Assembly (NCBI GenBank): GCA_002304345.1
Contig: NEUU01000012.1
Coordinates: forward strand, 61,345 to 125,344
Length of the DNA: 64,000 nt
Direction of reading: 5' to 3'
DNA from: Verrucomicrobia bacterium Tous-C9LFEB
GTDB taxonomy: Bacteria; Verrucomicrobiota; Verrucomicrobiia; Methylacidiphilales; UBA1321
Part shown: in pieces, positions 17,918 to 26,381 of the stretch
Position numbering within the stretch: the first letter of the stretch is position 1
How the letters are laid out: each line of letters starts with the position of its first letter
The notes under the pieces: model-generated
Databases searched by the model: none
What the model was told of the DNA's origin: nothing
What the model saw: the letters and a program-made list of their open reading frames with translations, nothing else
Program-made: the position numbers and the translations under genes

Positions 17918-18961
17918 ATGTTTACCACCCCGGCCGAACGCACCGCGTGGCGTCAGCGGATTTTTGGTCCGCTTGACGACGCGGCCTTCAATGCCGCCGC
18001 GCTGGAGCTTTTCGCGTGGCAATTTGCGCATTGCAAGCCGTTCCAATTATTGGCGAAGGCCCGCGAGGTGTCGCCCAAGCAAATCAAGTCCTGGCGCGAC
18101 ATCCCGGCGGTGCCGCAACGCCTTTTCAAGGAAGCCACGCTCTACTCGCACCCGATCAAGACGGCCACCACGGTTTTTCACACGAGCGGCACGACCACGG
18201 GCGAGCCGGGCAAGCAACACTTGCGCCGGATTGATCTCTATAACGCGACGTGTGTGGAAGGAGCCAAGCGCGCCAGCGTTTTAAATGACACGCAGGCGCT
18301 GCATTTTCTGGCCCCCTCCCCGCTGGCGGCACCGAACTCCTCGCTATCGGCGATGTTCGAATTCTGGCGCGAGGGTTGGGGTAATGACGATTCGCAATTC
18401 TGGGTTGAGAAGGGGCATCTGCAACTGGAACGACTCCGGCGGCAACTCGAACAGACCGTGGACCCCGTTGGTGTCTGTGGCGCGGCGTTTAGTTTTGTCC
18501 ATTGGATCGATACCTTCTCGCAGGCCGATCCGCTCGTCTTGCCGGAGAAAAGCTGGCTGCTTGAGACCGGTGGCTTCAAGGGCCGCAGCCGCGAGATCGA
18601 CAAGGCGGAATTCTACGAGGCGCTCGCCTATTTGTTTGGGGTGAAGCCGGACCGCATCTGGAACGAATACGGCATGTGCGAGCTGAGCAGTCAGGCCTAC
18701 GCGCGCGGTCCACAGGGCATGCACCGCACGCCGCCGTGGGCGCGGGTGCTGGTGGTCGATCCGTCGACCGACCGCGAAGTGGCGGTCGGCGAGGTTGGTC
18801 TGGTGCGCTGGATCGATCTGGCGAATGTAGACTCTGTGCTGGCGATCCAGACACTGGATCAGGCGGTGCGTGAGAAGGACGGTTTTTATTTGATCGGGCG
18901 GCTTTCGCAGGCCGATCCGCGCGGTTGCTCGCTCACGGCGGAAACCTTCCACCGGGCCTGA
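17918..18961 (+). CDS. LuxE-like acyl-protein synthetase
   Basis: A 347-residue member of the LuxE acyl-protein synthetase family (adenylate-forming, PaaK-related). The phosphate-binding loop FHTSGTTTGEPGKQHLRR lies near residues 86-103 and a C-terminal NEYGMCELSSQAY segment follows. LuxE activates a fatty acid as acyl-AMP and passes it to the partner reductase LuxC. The downstream gene is exactly that partner and starts two bases later. No luxA, luxB or luxD is present, so light production is not implied. AGGAGG abuts the ATG with no spacer, which is unusual; an upstream GTG in frame is blocked by a stop. Confidence 0.82.
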   Translation: MFTTPAERTAWRQRIFGPLDDAAFNAAALELFAWQFAHCKPFQLLAKAREVSPKQIKSWRDIPAVPQRLFKEATLYSHPIKTATTVFHTSGTTTGEPGKQHLRRIDLYNATCVEGAKRASVLNDTQALHFLAPSPLAAPNSSLSAMFEFWREGWGNDDSQFWVEKGHLQLERLRRQLEQTVDPVGVCGAAFSFVHWIDTFSQADPLVLPEKSWLLETGGFKGRSREIDKAEFYEALAYLFGVKPDRIWNEYGMCELSSQAYARGPQGMHRTPPWARVLVVDPSTDREVAVGEVGLVRWIDLANVDSVLAIQTLDQAVREKDGFYLIGRLSQADPRGCSLTAETFHRA

Positions 18962-18963
18962 TC

Positions 18964-20040
18964 ATGACCACGCGCCAACGCATCGCCCGGCTGGTTCCGC
19001 TCCTGAAAAAATTCCCCGGCCTGGGCGCGACCAGCGCTCGCGAGTTGGAGCAATGGATCGCGCTGGAACTCGGTTCACTTGATGCGCTGGAAACATGGAA
19101 GAAATACGGACCTTCGCAAACCCGCGCTGTCGCACCGAAAACGATCTATCATGTCCTTGCCGGAAATCTCGCGGTGTCGGGTCAACAGAGCGTGCTCTGC
19201 GGGCTTCTGCTCGGCGCACGCAATGTGGTGAAATTGCCATCGCGGGGCGGCGATGACCTGATCTGTTTCATCGAGATGCTGCCCGCGCCGCTGCGCCAAC
19301 TCGTGACGGTGCAGACGGAGTTCGATGTAGAGGCGCTCAAGTCAGCCGATGCGGTGATTGCCTTTGGCCGCGATGAAACCGTGGCGGAGATCCGCGCGCA
19401 GACGCGCTGGGATCAGCTCTTTCTCGGGTACGGATTGCAAGTCAGCGTGATCTGGCTTGGCGCAGTGAAAAAAGTCACGCCTGCGCTCGTGGCGGCTGTC
19501 GCGCACGATATCTGTATCTATGATCAGATGGGATGCCTCTCACCGCAGGCGATTTTTCTGGAGCCCGGCTCGAAAACCGAAGTGTTCGGCGAGGCGTTGA
19601 CGGAAGCGATGACGAGGGAAATCGCGCGCTTGCCGAAAGTGGAGCGCAGTGCGGAGGAATTCGGCGTGATCTTCGAAACGATTGATACCGCGCGCGGGCT
19701 CGGGCAGCGCGTGTGGACGGCGCGTTCCGCCACGAATGCGACAGCGGGCGCGGTGATCCTCGATCCGAAACCGCAATTCCGTTTTTCGTGTCTGCACCGC
19801 GTGATCCGCCTGCATGAGGTGAAGGCCACGCAATTGCCGCAGGCGCTGGACGTCGTGCGCGGAAAAATTTCGACGCTGGGATTGGCGGGTAAACTCACCC
19901 CTACGCTGGAGAAGGTATTGCTCCCGCTCGGCGTGAAACGGTTCTGTCGCGTCGGCCGGATGCAACATCCGCCCATTTCGTGGCATCATGACGGGAGGCC
20001 GTCCCTGGCTGATCTGGTCCGGTGGGTGGATCGGGATTAA
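18964..20040 (+). CDS. LuxC-like acyl-CoA/acyl-protein reductase
   Basis: A 358-residue member of the LuxC acyl-CoA reductase family, related to aldehyde dehydrogenases. The likely catalytic cysteine is in YDQMGCLSPQAIFLEPG. The N-terminal part includes YHVLAGNLAVSGQQSVL, the family's conserved stretch. With LuxE it should reduce an activated fatty acid to a fatty aldehyde with NADPH. The start at 18964 lies two bases past the luxE stop. An earlier in-frame ATG at 18925 would overlap luxE by 37 bases and is not preferred. The pair directly follows pseB, so the aldehyde, or an acyl group, may modify a sugar or protein made by this locus; that is inference. Confidence 0.82.
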   Translation: MTTRQRIARLVPLLKKFPGLGATSARELEQWIALELGSLDALETWKKYGPSQTRAVAPKTIYHVLAGNLAVSGQQSVLCGLLLGARNVVKLPSRGGDDLICFIEMLPAPLRQLVTVQTEFDVEALKSADAVIAFGRDETVAEIRAQTRWDQLFLGYGLQVSVIWLGAVKKVTPALVAAVAHDICIYDQMGCLSPQAIFLEPGSKTEVFGEALTEAMTREIARLPKVERSAEEFGVIFETIDTARGLGQRVWTARSATNATAGAVILDPKPQFRFSCLHRVIRLHEVKATQLPQALDVVRGKISTLGLAGKLTPTLEKVLLPLGVKRFCRVGRMQHPPISWHHDGRPSLADLVRWVDRD

Positions 20041-20060
20041 TTCCGTCTCAACGAGGTCAA

Positions 20061-22052
20061 CTACGCTGCCGCCGGTTCGGGAAAACTCAGGACGTCGGAG
20101 ACGACTTTCTTTTCCGTCGCGGGGGCGGCATCAATGCCGTAGCCGAAGCGGTGATCGCGGTAGAGCGTAATGGAGACATCGCGGTTCACGCGGATGCATT
20201 CCTTGATCGCCTCGGAATCCTTTTCGCACCAGAGCAAGGTCTTCCACGAATGGATGTGCTTCGGCTTATGCAGATCGCTATTCGCGATGAAGGGCAGCCG
20301 CTTGAGGCCGACCGGATTGAAAATGTCGTCGCGATTGGCGATTTCCCATGCATCGATCAGGGGCGCGAATTCGTCCTGATGCTCCCAGAGATAGAGCGTG
20401 TCTTTGCCCCAGATGCTACGCATCTTGTGGGGGTGCGAGGCGACCGCAAGCGCGCCCTGCGCGTGGATTTCGCCGATGATCTCCTTGAGGTCGAGCGCGG
20501 GGTTGATCGGCTTTTTCAGGTCGATGCCGAGCAGGTGCGTGGAAGTCTTCGGCGTGTAGCCGTCCTTGTTGAACTCCACGCCGGACATGAGGATCAGTCC
20601 GTACTTTTTCCACGCGCGGTTCTTTTCCTTCTCGATCGCGGCGAAGTAGTCGTCGAGTTCCCCGGGCGGAATGACGAGACCGGTGAGGTTGACGAGTTTG
20701 CCCAGGAGTCGCTTCGGATCGCACAGGTGGTCGGTGATGCAGAGCGCGTCAAAGCCGCGCTGGCCGTAGAAATCGACCATCTCGCTGATGGTCAGTTTGC
20801 CATCGGAAAAAGTGGTGTGGGTATGCAGGTCGCACAGCAGGAGTCGGCGCTGAGGGGCGGGCGCGTCGCTATGGGGATGCAAGGCGGCGGGCGACTCCTG
20901 ATGGGTGTGGAGAATACCGCCGGGCGTGGCCGGGACGTTCGTGGGCACGGCCAGGTCGAGGATGAAGCGGGCGATTTGCAGTGAGCTATCCGGGCGGCTG
21001 ATGGTGGTGATATTCTGCCGCCACGTCTGGCAGAGCTGGCCGCTGTTCTCAAAGGCGCGTTCGGCCCAGGTGATGATTTCCTTGGGCTTTTCCGCGAGCG
21101 CTCCGGCGTTGGCGCGGCGGATCAGTTCGTAATTACCCTCCTCCTGGCCGGGAACGACCTGATTGATGAGGAGCGGAATCTTCCCCGCGATGGCTTCCTG
21201 CACCGTGGCACCGCCTGCTTTGGTGATCAGGAGGTGGTGCGTCATCATCAGCTTGGGCATCTGGTTGGTCCAGCCGATGATGCGGACCCGGTCGTCGCAG
21301 CCAGCGGTGATCTTGACGGCCAGCTGGCGCAGCTTGTCATCGCGGCCGACGGCAATGGTCAGCTCCCAGTTTTCATGCTCGAGGAGCTTCTCGATCACGC
21401 TCGGCGCCTTCTTTTTGCCGGAATTGATCAGGTAGAGCAGCCGGGGCGAATCGCCCATGGCGAGGTCCGGCAGCCGGTAGTCATCCGAGGGCCGGGCGAA
21501 CTCGAGCTGCACGGGAAAGCCGAAGACCTTGATCTTGGTCGCGTCGACCCCGGCCTCCGCGAGCACGTGGGCGGTGTCGTCGTTAGGGACAAGGTAGTAG
21601 TCGCTCGCGGCGCGGTACCAGAGGGAATTGACCGAAATGGAGTCCGTAACGACGGTGATTTGGGCGAAATGACGGGGGCGGCCCTTGTAAATCTCGTCGA
21701 TCAGGAAGTTATAGATAGGGTAAGTGGAAATGACGACGTCCGGCTGACCCTCGATGAGCAGCTCTTCCATCGCCTTTTTCATCCGGACGAGGGAATCGAT
21801 GTTGGCTTCAACTAAGTGCGTGTTATCGAGCAGGTTATAGATTCCCTGCCAGAGCTTCGGGGTGCGGTTGATGGCGGTGATGTAGGCCTGCCGCATCAGT
21901 TCATTGAAGCGGCCATAGCAGGAGTCGAAGAGATCGACGATATCCACCTGGGCATCGTCTTCGCCGAGAAACTCGATGGCGTCGCGGACGTTACGGGCCG
22001 CCGTGTTGTGCCCTTCGCCAAAGCCAGCCGTAAAGATAAGGATGCGCTTCAC
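20061..22052 (-). CDS. GT28-type glycolipid glycosyltransferase fused to a PHP phosphoesterase domain
   Basis: A 663-residue two-part protein. Residues 1 to about 395 resemble MGDG-synthase/diacylglycerol glucosyltransferases: GEGHNTAARNVRDAIEFLG at the N-terminus and the donor-binding MTHHLLITKAGGATVQEAI in the C-terminal half. After a linker, residues from about 415 form a PHP domain with its metal ligands present: DLHTHTTFSDGK, CITDH, SGVEFN, VASHPHKM and NSDLHKP. PHP domains hydrolyse phosphate esters or carry out metal-dependent 5'-3' chemistry. The union suggests a glycolipid step linked to phosphate removal, but the substrate is unknown. It is convergent with luxC and is probably monocistronic. 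Confidence 0.85.
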   Translation of the reverse strand: MKRILIFTAGFGEGHNTAARNVRDAIEFLGEDDAQVDIVDLFDSCYGRFNELMRQAYITAINRTPKLWQGIYNLLDNTHLVEANIDSLVRMKKAMEELLIEGQPDVVISTYPIYNFLIDEIYKGRPRHFAQITVVTDSISVNSLWYRAASDYYLVPNDDTAHVLAEAGVDATKIKVFGFPVQLEFARPSDDYRLPDLAMGDSPRLLYLINSGKKKAPSVIEKLLEHENWELTIAVGRDDKLRQLAVKITAGCDDRVRIIGWTNQMPKLMMTHHLLITKAGGATVQEAIAGKIPLLINQVVPGQEEGNYELIRRANAGALAEKPKEIITWAERAFENSGQLCQTWRQNITTISRPDSSLQIARFILDLAVPTNVPATPGGILHTHQESPAALHPHSDAPAPQRRLLLCDLHTHTTFSDGKLTISEMVDFYGQRGFDALCITDHLCDPKRLLGKLVNLTGLVIPPGELDDYFAAIEKEKNRAWKKYGLILMSGVEFNKDGYTPKTSTHLLGIDLKKPINPALDLKEIIGEIHAQGALAVASHPHKMRSIWGKDTLYLWEHQDEFAPLIDAWEIANRDDIFNPVGLKRLPFIANSDLHKPKHIHSWKTLLWCEKDSEAIKECIRVNRDVSITLYRDHRFGYGIDAAPATEKKVVSDVLSFPEPAAA

Positions 22053-22359
22053 CGGGATTGTGAATAACCCGTCATCCTCCGATTCACAAGACCGTAAATG
22101 TTACAGTTCCATGGCATGAAAACGGGGGGGAAGAGAGACTTGGCCCCTGCAAAAGACGAAGTGGAACCCGTAGGGGGCTGCAAAACGCAGTTCAGGGAAA
22201 CGGAGACTAAAAAGCTCTCTTTAGAAAAAAGTTTGCAATAATTGCATCCTGACACGTTGGGACTAAGGTGGTTAAAAAATACGCCGATAGCTCTTTTTGA
22301 AGCGTTAGGCACAGAAAAAGCTGCTTGCTTTTTAAACCCATAGGAGGATAGATAAAGAT
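22053..22359. promoter_or_regulatory. AT-rich intergenic region between divergent envelope genes
   Basis: These 307 bases separate the starts of the glycosyltransferase-PHP gene and the PagL-like gene, so they must contain both promoters. The right half is AT-rich (for example GTTTGCAATAATTGCATCC around 22231, with a small GCAATAATTGC dyad) and ends in TAGGAGG, 13 bases ahead of the PagL-like ATG. I recognise no riboswitch or coding sequence. Confidence 0.4.
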
Positions 22360-23073
22360 ATGACAAATACATTGAAACTCGTGCGTGGGGAGACGCTGAG
22401 ATTCATCCGCGCGGCATTCTGTTGCGCGCTGGTGGCATCAGCCATCGTTCCCGCATTGGCCGGCGACAAAGTCGCGGATAACAAGGAAATCGATAACAAG
22501 AAGGTTGTGGAGTATTGCGGTTCCAAGGAATCGAATTGGGCCACCGAACTCAGCAGCGGTGTTCTGTTCTCCAATGTCCGTTCGGACTCGGCTTACAACA
22601 CCACCTTGGTACCGGTTCAGCTCGCGGGCGTGTTGAAGATTGACGACGTCTCGCTCGATGAATTCGCCGGTGGCGTTTTCCGTGGCAACACGGAATTCCT
22701 CTTCCGTGGCGACTTCTATCAAACCACTTGGGGTCGTGAGAACCACCTCGGCGGCTTGAGCGTGGGTCCGCGTTACAACTTCGTCCAGCCCGGCTGGAAG
22801 TTCGTTCCCTTCGTGGAAGGTACCGTTGGTGTCTTGTTCGCGGATTCCGATCCGATCACCCGTCCCGATGGCAGCGCCAACGGTCTGGGTCAGGACTTCA
22901 ACTTCACCTTTGGTGTCGCCATGGGCTTCCGTTACGACATCAATGACGACTGGTACGTGCGTCTGGCGTGCGATTACATGCACGTTTCCAACGCCGGCAT
23001 GTCTGAACCCGAACACCAGAACAAGGCCATCGACGCCCTCGGACCGAAGGTCAGCGTCGGCTACCGCTTCTAA
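22360..23073 (+). CDS. PagL-like outer-membrane acyloxyacyl hydrolase
   Basis: A 237-residue exported protein with a signal peptide ending near ALAGD (residue 36) and an alternating beta-strand pattern ending in Phe (VSVGYRF), as in outer-membrane barrels. The C-terminal HVSNAG motif gives H208 and S210, the His and Ser of the PagL (lipid A 3-O-deacylase) site. The third residue of the triad would be D225 in NKAIDALG, where PagL has Glu and relatives often have Asp. It may trim acyl chains of lipid A or another lipid. It is followed by a strong terminator and is probably transcribed alone. Confidence 0.72.
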   Translation: MTNTLKLVRGETLRFIRAAFCCALVASAIVPALAGDKVADNKEIDNKKVVEYCGSKESNWATELSSGVLFSNVRSDSAYNTTLVPVQLAGVLKIDDVSLDEFAGGVFRGNTEFLFRGDFYQTTWGRENHLGGLSVGPRYNFVQPGWKFVPFVEGTVGVLFADSDPITRPDGSANGLGQDFNFTFGVAMGFRYDINDDWYVRLACDYMHVSNAGMSEPEHQNKAIDALGPKVSVGYRF

Positions 23074-23100
23074 TCGGATCAGCCAGTCTGTTTAAATGAG

Positions 23101-23139
23101 AACCCCCGCCGGATGCATATCCAGCGGGGGTTTTCTTTT
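23101..23139 (+). terminator. Rho-independent terminator of the PagL-like gene
   Basis: AACCCCCGC and GCGGGGGTT pair around an interior GGATGCATATCC palindrome, followed by TTTTCTTTT. The hairpin is 28 bases after the stop. Confidence 0.85.
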
Positions 23140-23229
23140 GCACCCCTACCCTCTCCGATGAAATTGCGCCTCCGATTTGATGCCTCGCGCTTGCTTTCAA
23201 CTCTTTAGGGTGGTTAAGTAGGATTTCTC

Positions 23230-24219
23230 ATGTCATCGACATCCACTGCCAAATGGTACAGCTCTTGGCCGTTGCCATTGATTTCTTCGTTGCTTTTGCT
23301 GATCGTGATGTATGGCCTCGTGCCCTACACCTTCCGTTACAATGTGCAGGAGCCCATTTCGATCTTCCACATGCTCTATCTCTTTTGGACGGGCATGCCC
23401 GACTGGGAGCACGGCTTGCTGGTCGTGCCGATCAGCTTGGGATTGTTGTATTGGAAGCGCGAAAAGTATTTCAATACTCCAGTGGCGGGCGACTCCCGGG
23501 CCTGGCCGCTCTTTCTGGTCGTCTTCCTTTTTTATTACGTCGGCTATAAAGGCGACATCAAACCGCTCGCGTTTGCTTCGATCCAAATCTTGATCGCGGC
23601 TCTGGTCATCTGGTTTTATGGTTGGCCGCTCTTCAAGTCGGCCTTATTCCCGTGGGCCTTTCTGGCCTTTGCCTGGCCGATGCCGGGCTTGGACGGTGTG
23701 ATCGCGTTTCCCCTGCGCGAATTCATGTCGGCGGTGACGAATCTGTTCCTGAACCTCATTGGCATTCCGGCATTGCGCGTCGGCACCGCGGTGGTCTCGG
23801 CTCCCGACTTCGCTCTGGGCATTCCACAGGGTCAACGCTTCGCGCTCGATGTGGCCGATCCCTGCAGCGGCATCCGCTCGCTCTTTGCCTTGATGATGGT
23901 CACGGCGCTGTACGGTTACGTCACGCTGCCGAAGACGTGGCAAAAGATCACTCTCTTCCTTTGCGCCATGCCGCTGGCCGTCTTTGGTAATTTCATCCGC
24001 ATGTTGATGCTGACTTTCGGTACGATCATATTGGGATCGGATATCGCGATCGGCCCGGCCGATAAACCCAGCGCCTATCACGAAGCGGCGGGCTTTGTGG
24101 TTTTTGGCGCCGCGCTCGCGGGCATGCTGGTGATTGACTGGCTCCTGCAGCTCAATTGGACGCGTGTTCTGGCCGATCTGAAACAATGGGCCGCCACTCC
24201 CGCTGAACCCCGTAAATAA
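23230..24219 (+). CDS. xrt: Exosortase (PEP-CTERM protein-sorting transpeptidase)
   Basis: A 329-residue polytopic membrane protein with about eight hydrophobic segments. The three exosortase catalytic residues are present: C212 in DPCSGIRSLF, R257 in FGNFIRML and H284 in AYHEAAGFVVFG. Exosortases cleave the C-terminal PEP-CTERM signal and pass the protein on for surface display or release, usually in organisms with extracellular polysaccharide. TAGGA lies seven bases before the ATG. The EpsI-like gene follows nine bases later, and two PEP-CTERM substrates lie at 28500-30406. Confidence 0.92.
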   Translation: MSSTSTAKWYSSWPLPLISSLLLLIVMYGLVPYTFRYNVQEPISIFHMLYLFWTGMPDWEHGLLVVPISLGLLYWKREKYFNTPVAGDSRAWPLFLVVFLFYYVGYKGDIKPLAFASIQILIAALVIWFYGWPLFKSALFPWAFLAFAWPMPGLDGVIAFPLREFMSAVTNLFLNLIGIPALRVGTAVVSAPDFALGIPQGQRFALDVADPCSGIRSLFALMMVTALYGYVTLPKTWQKITLFLCAMPLAVFGNFIRMLMLTFGTIILGSDIAIGPADKPSAYHEAAGFVVFGAALAGMLVIDWLLQLNWTRVLADLKQWAATPAEPRK

Positions 24220-24228
24220 TTTCCGGCC

Positions 24229-25017
24229 ATGACTCCTTCTTCCGCTCCCTCCACTGACACCCAACCCACCGGTCCCACCCTGCTTAATGCCCCGCAGCCC
24301 ATGTGGCGAGCGGCGGTGGTTGTGGGCGCAGGTCTTTTTGTCGTCGGCCTTTGCCTGCTCTCGGGCCGACCGAAATCGTCGAGCGAAGCGGGTGTGGTCA
24401 TGGATCTCCCCTACCGGATCGCCAGCTACTGGGGTTCGCGGGAAGAGATCAGCCTGGCGGAAAAACTTGTTCTCCCTCCCGACACCATCATCGAGCGCAA
24501 GGTCTATGATTCTCTCACGGGGGACAAGATTCTCTGCTCCATCGTGCTCAGCGGGGTGGAGCGACGCAGTATTCACCGTCCGGAAATCTGTCTGCCCGGC
24601 CAGGGTTGGACGATTCGCGCTTCCAGCGTGGTGCCGGTCCAACTCGACTCCGGCAAAACGCTGAAGGTGAAACAGCTCCTGCTCGACCGCGAAATTCCGG
24701 TGGCACCGGGCCGTACGCAGAAAATTCAATCGGTCTATTACTATTGGTTTGTGGGGAATAACATCACCACGCCCGAGCATTACATCCGCGTCTTTTATTC
24801 CAGTTGGGATTTGCTCGTGCACAATATCAATCACCGCTGGGCCTACGTGATCACGACCTCACTGGTGACGAAGACGGTGCGTAGCGACGGCAAGAATCTG
24901 GAGGAGACCGAGACCATGCTCAAGGATTTCATCCGCATGGTGGTGCCGAAATTCCAGAAGTCAGAAATGTCACCGGAAGCGCTGAAGAACGCCCTGCCTG
25001 CCCCCACGGGGAAATAA
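24229..25017 (+). CDS. Exosortase-associated EpsI family protein
   Basis: A 262-residue protein with an N-terminal membrane anchor (about residues 27-46, VVVGAGLFVVGLCLLSG) and an extracytoplasmic EpsI domain, seen as RSIHRPEICLPGQGW. EpsI-type proteins are encoded next to or fused to exosortases and are tied to exopolysaccharide export, but their biochemical role is unknown. It forms a two-gene operon with the exosortase and is followed by a hairpin at 25050. Confidence 0.85.
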   Translation: MTPSSAPSTDTQPTGPTLLNAPQPMWRAAVVVGAGLFVVGLCLLSGRPKSSSEAGVVMDLPYRIASYWGSREEISLAEKLVLPPDTIIERKVYDSLTGDKILCSIVLSGVERRSIHRPEICLPGQGWTIRASSVVPVQLDSGKTLKVKQLLLDREIPVAPGRTQKIQSVYYYWFVGNNITTPEHYIRVFYSSWDLLVHNINHRWAYVITTSLVTKTVRSDGKNLEETETMLKDFIRMVVPKFQKSEMSPEALKNALPAPTGK

Positions 25018-25049
25018 CTGCGGCAGTCCGACCGCGAGGTTTTCTATAG

Positions 25050-25071
25050 GACGCGATTTTTACATCGCGTC
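25050..25071. terminator. Bidirectional hairpin between convergent genes
   Basis: GACGCGAT and ATCGCGTC form a perfect 8-bp stem around TTTTAC. It lies between the convergent epsI-like and SAM-hydroxide adenosyltransferase genes; T-richness is weak. Confidence 0.5.
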
Positions 25072-25082
25072 GACGGCCCTCC

Positions 25083-25982
25083 CTATTTTTGAATCAACAC
25101 AGACTGACCCGCCTGGGCGCTGAGCTGTTTGCCCGCAGAACCCTGGTTGGCGCAAATCTCGAGCAGACCCTGACTGCCGATCAACACGGCAATGCGGCCC
25201 TTCTGGACATCGGCGAAGGTCTTCACCAGCGGCGCGCTGAACGTTTGCTTGCCGAGGGTGATGCGCAGGAGCACGCCATCCTTCAAGTTAGGGTCCATCG
25301 ATGCGGGAATATTGGTGATGATGTTCCCGTAATGATCCACATGCCAGACTTCGCCTGAAAGATTCGGTCCGTTCACCGCCGCCGCGCGGTAAGGCAGCAG
25401 GATCACGTCCTTCTTGGTCAAGGCCGAGCCGATTGAATCCGCCGGAACGCCATCGGCCAGATGGGCCGCCACGGGCCCGAAGATATCGCGGCCATGATCG
25501 GTGGTGGACATCACGCCTTTGCGGTAATAGCCGGGCCGATCCAGTTTCCACGCCTTGGCGAAACCTTCGCGTTCCATGACGAGGGTGAGCAGTCCATTGT
25601 TCGGAGCGATGTAGTACTTGCCCGCATTAGTCTGCAGCATGATGGCAGAGCGTGTCGTGCCGACGCCGGGATCGACCGCTGCGACGAAGATGGTGTTGGC
25701 GGGAAACTCGGCGGAAGACTGGCTCAGCAGATAGGCCGCCTGCATCAGGTTGAAGGGTTCGATCTCGTGCGTGAGATCGAGCAGGCGGACATTGGGGTTC
25801 ACCGTGAGAATGGCCCCCTTCATCTCAGCCACGAAGGCGTCGCTGAGTCCATAGTCGGTCAGGAGCGCGATAAGCGGGACTTGATTCTCCGCATGTTTCT
25901 TGTGGTTGTTGCACGCGGTGAATCCGACCGCGATGAGCATGACCATCGTCACGACGACGAACCGCATTCCTTGACGTATCAT
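25083..25982 (-). CDS. SAM hydroxide adenosyltransferase family lipoprotein (DUF62)
   Basis: A 299-residue protein of the family of S-adenosylmethionine hydroxide adenosyltransferases, fluorinases and chlorinases: LIALLTDYGLSDAFVAEMKG, VAAVDPGVGTTRSA and IAPNNGLLT are its core motifs. These enzymes cleave SAM with water or halide to adenosine (or halo-adenosine) and methionine. Unusually, the N-terminus is an export signal with a lipobox ending in VGFTAC, which predicts a lipid-anchored periplasmic protein, where SAM should be scarce. The start at 25982 has AGGA seven bases upstream and is preferred to 26024. Confidence 0.82.
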   Translation of the reverse strand: MIRQGMRFVVVTMVMLIAVGFTACNNHKKHAENQVPLIALLTDYGLSDAFVAEMKGAILTVNPNVRLLDLTHEIEPFNLMQAAYLLSQSSAEFPANTIFVAAVDPGVGTTRSAIMLQTNAGKYYIAPNNGLLTLVMEREGFAKAWKLDRPGYYRKGVMSTTDHGRDIFGPVAAHLADGVPADSIGSALTKKDVILLPYRAAAVNGPNLSGEVWHVDHYGNIITNIPASMDPNLKDGVLLRITLGKQTFSAPLVKTFADVQKGRIAVLIGSQGLLEICANQGSAGKQLSAQAGQSVLIQK

Positions 25983-26024
25983 TTTGAAATCCTGGGGTGA
26001 ACGGGTTGATTTCGCTTCTGCCAA

Positions 26025-26381
26025 AAACTCCCACGGACTAGCGCGGGAAATACCCTGATGAGATACTCATGAGCGGGCTCAATTACAAGCTTTAACCAGT
26101 GGACGCTCTGAAGGATACCCACTCGGGAATCAGGTTAGAGCATTTTGATTTGGATAGACGCCTTCTTTTCACACACCCTGGCGCTCCGCGGTGCTACCGC
26201 ACGTTCCCCTTCCCTCTTGATAGAGGAGGGATTCATGCTAGCGAGACTCACAGTTGCCGAAATCCCCTCTATCAAGAGGGGTGGCGCGGAGCGCCGGGGT
26301 GTGTCAATCTTCACTGGAGTTCTCGTGATCGCTGACCCCACATTGTCCCTGACTTCTGCGACTATCTCAAGAGAATCTACT
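26025..26381. other. Intergenic region with repeat element
   Basis: These 357 bases between the start of the SAM-hydrolase-like gene and the end of the AraC-type gene hold the inverted-repeat element described at 26171-26304. They also hold an adjacent sequence (26305 to about 26338) shared with the copy near 46469. No coding sequence is convincing. Confidence 0.5.
26171..26304. repeat. Palindromic element family, copy A
   Basis: The ends ACACACCCTGGCGCTCCGCG and CGCGGAGCGCCGGGGTGTGT are inverted repeats. Inside, CCCTCTTGATAGAGG and CCTCTATCAAGAGGGG form a second inverted pair. Related copies are at 39605, 46338 and 63896. The inner phrase CAGTTGCCGAAATC is shared with copy B. The structure is that of a REP/MITE-like non-coding element of about 134 bases. 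Confidence 0.75.

Noticed and set aside
17918..20040. Bioluminescence operon
   Set aside because: Only LuxE- and LuxC-type enzymes are present. Luciferase genes luxA/luxB and the thioesterase luxD are missing.
22053..22359. Cyclic-di-GMP or other riboswitch before the PagL-like gene
   Set aside because: G-rich tracts are present but I could not match a riboswitch consensus.
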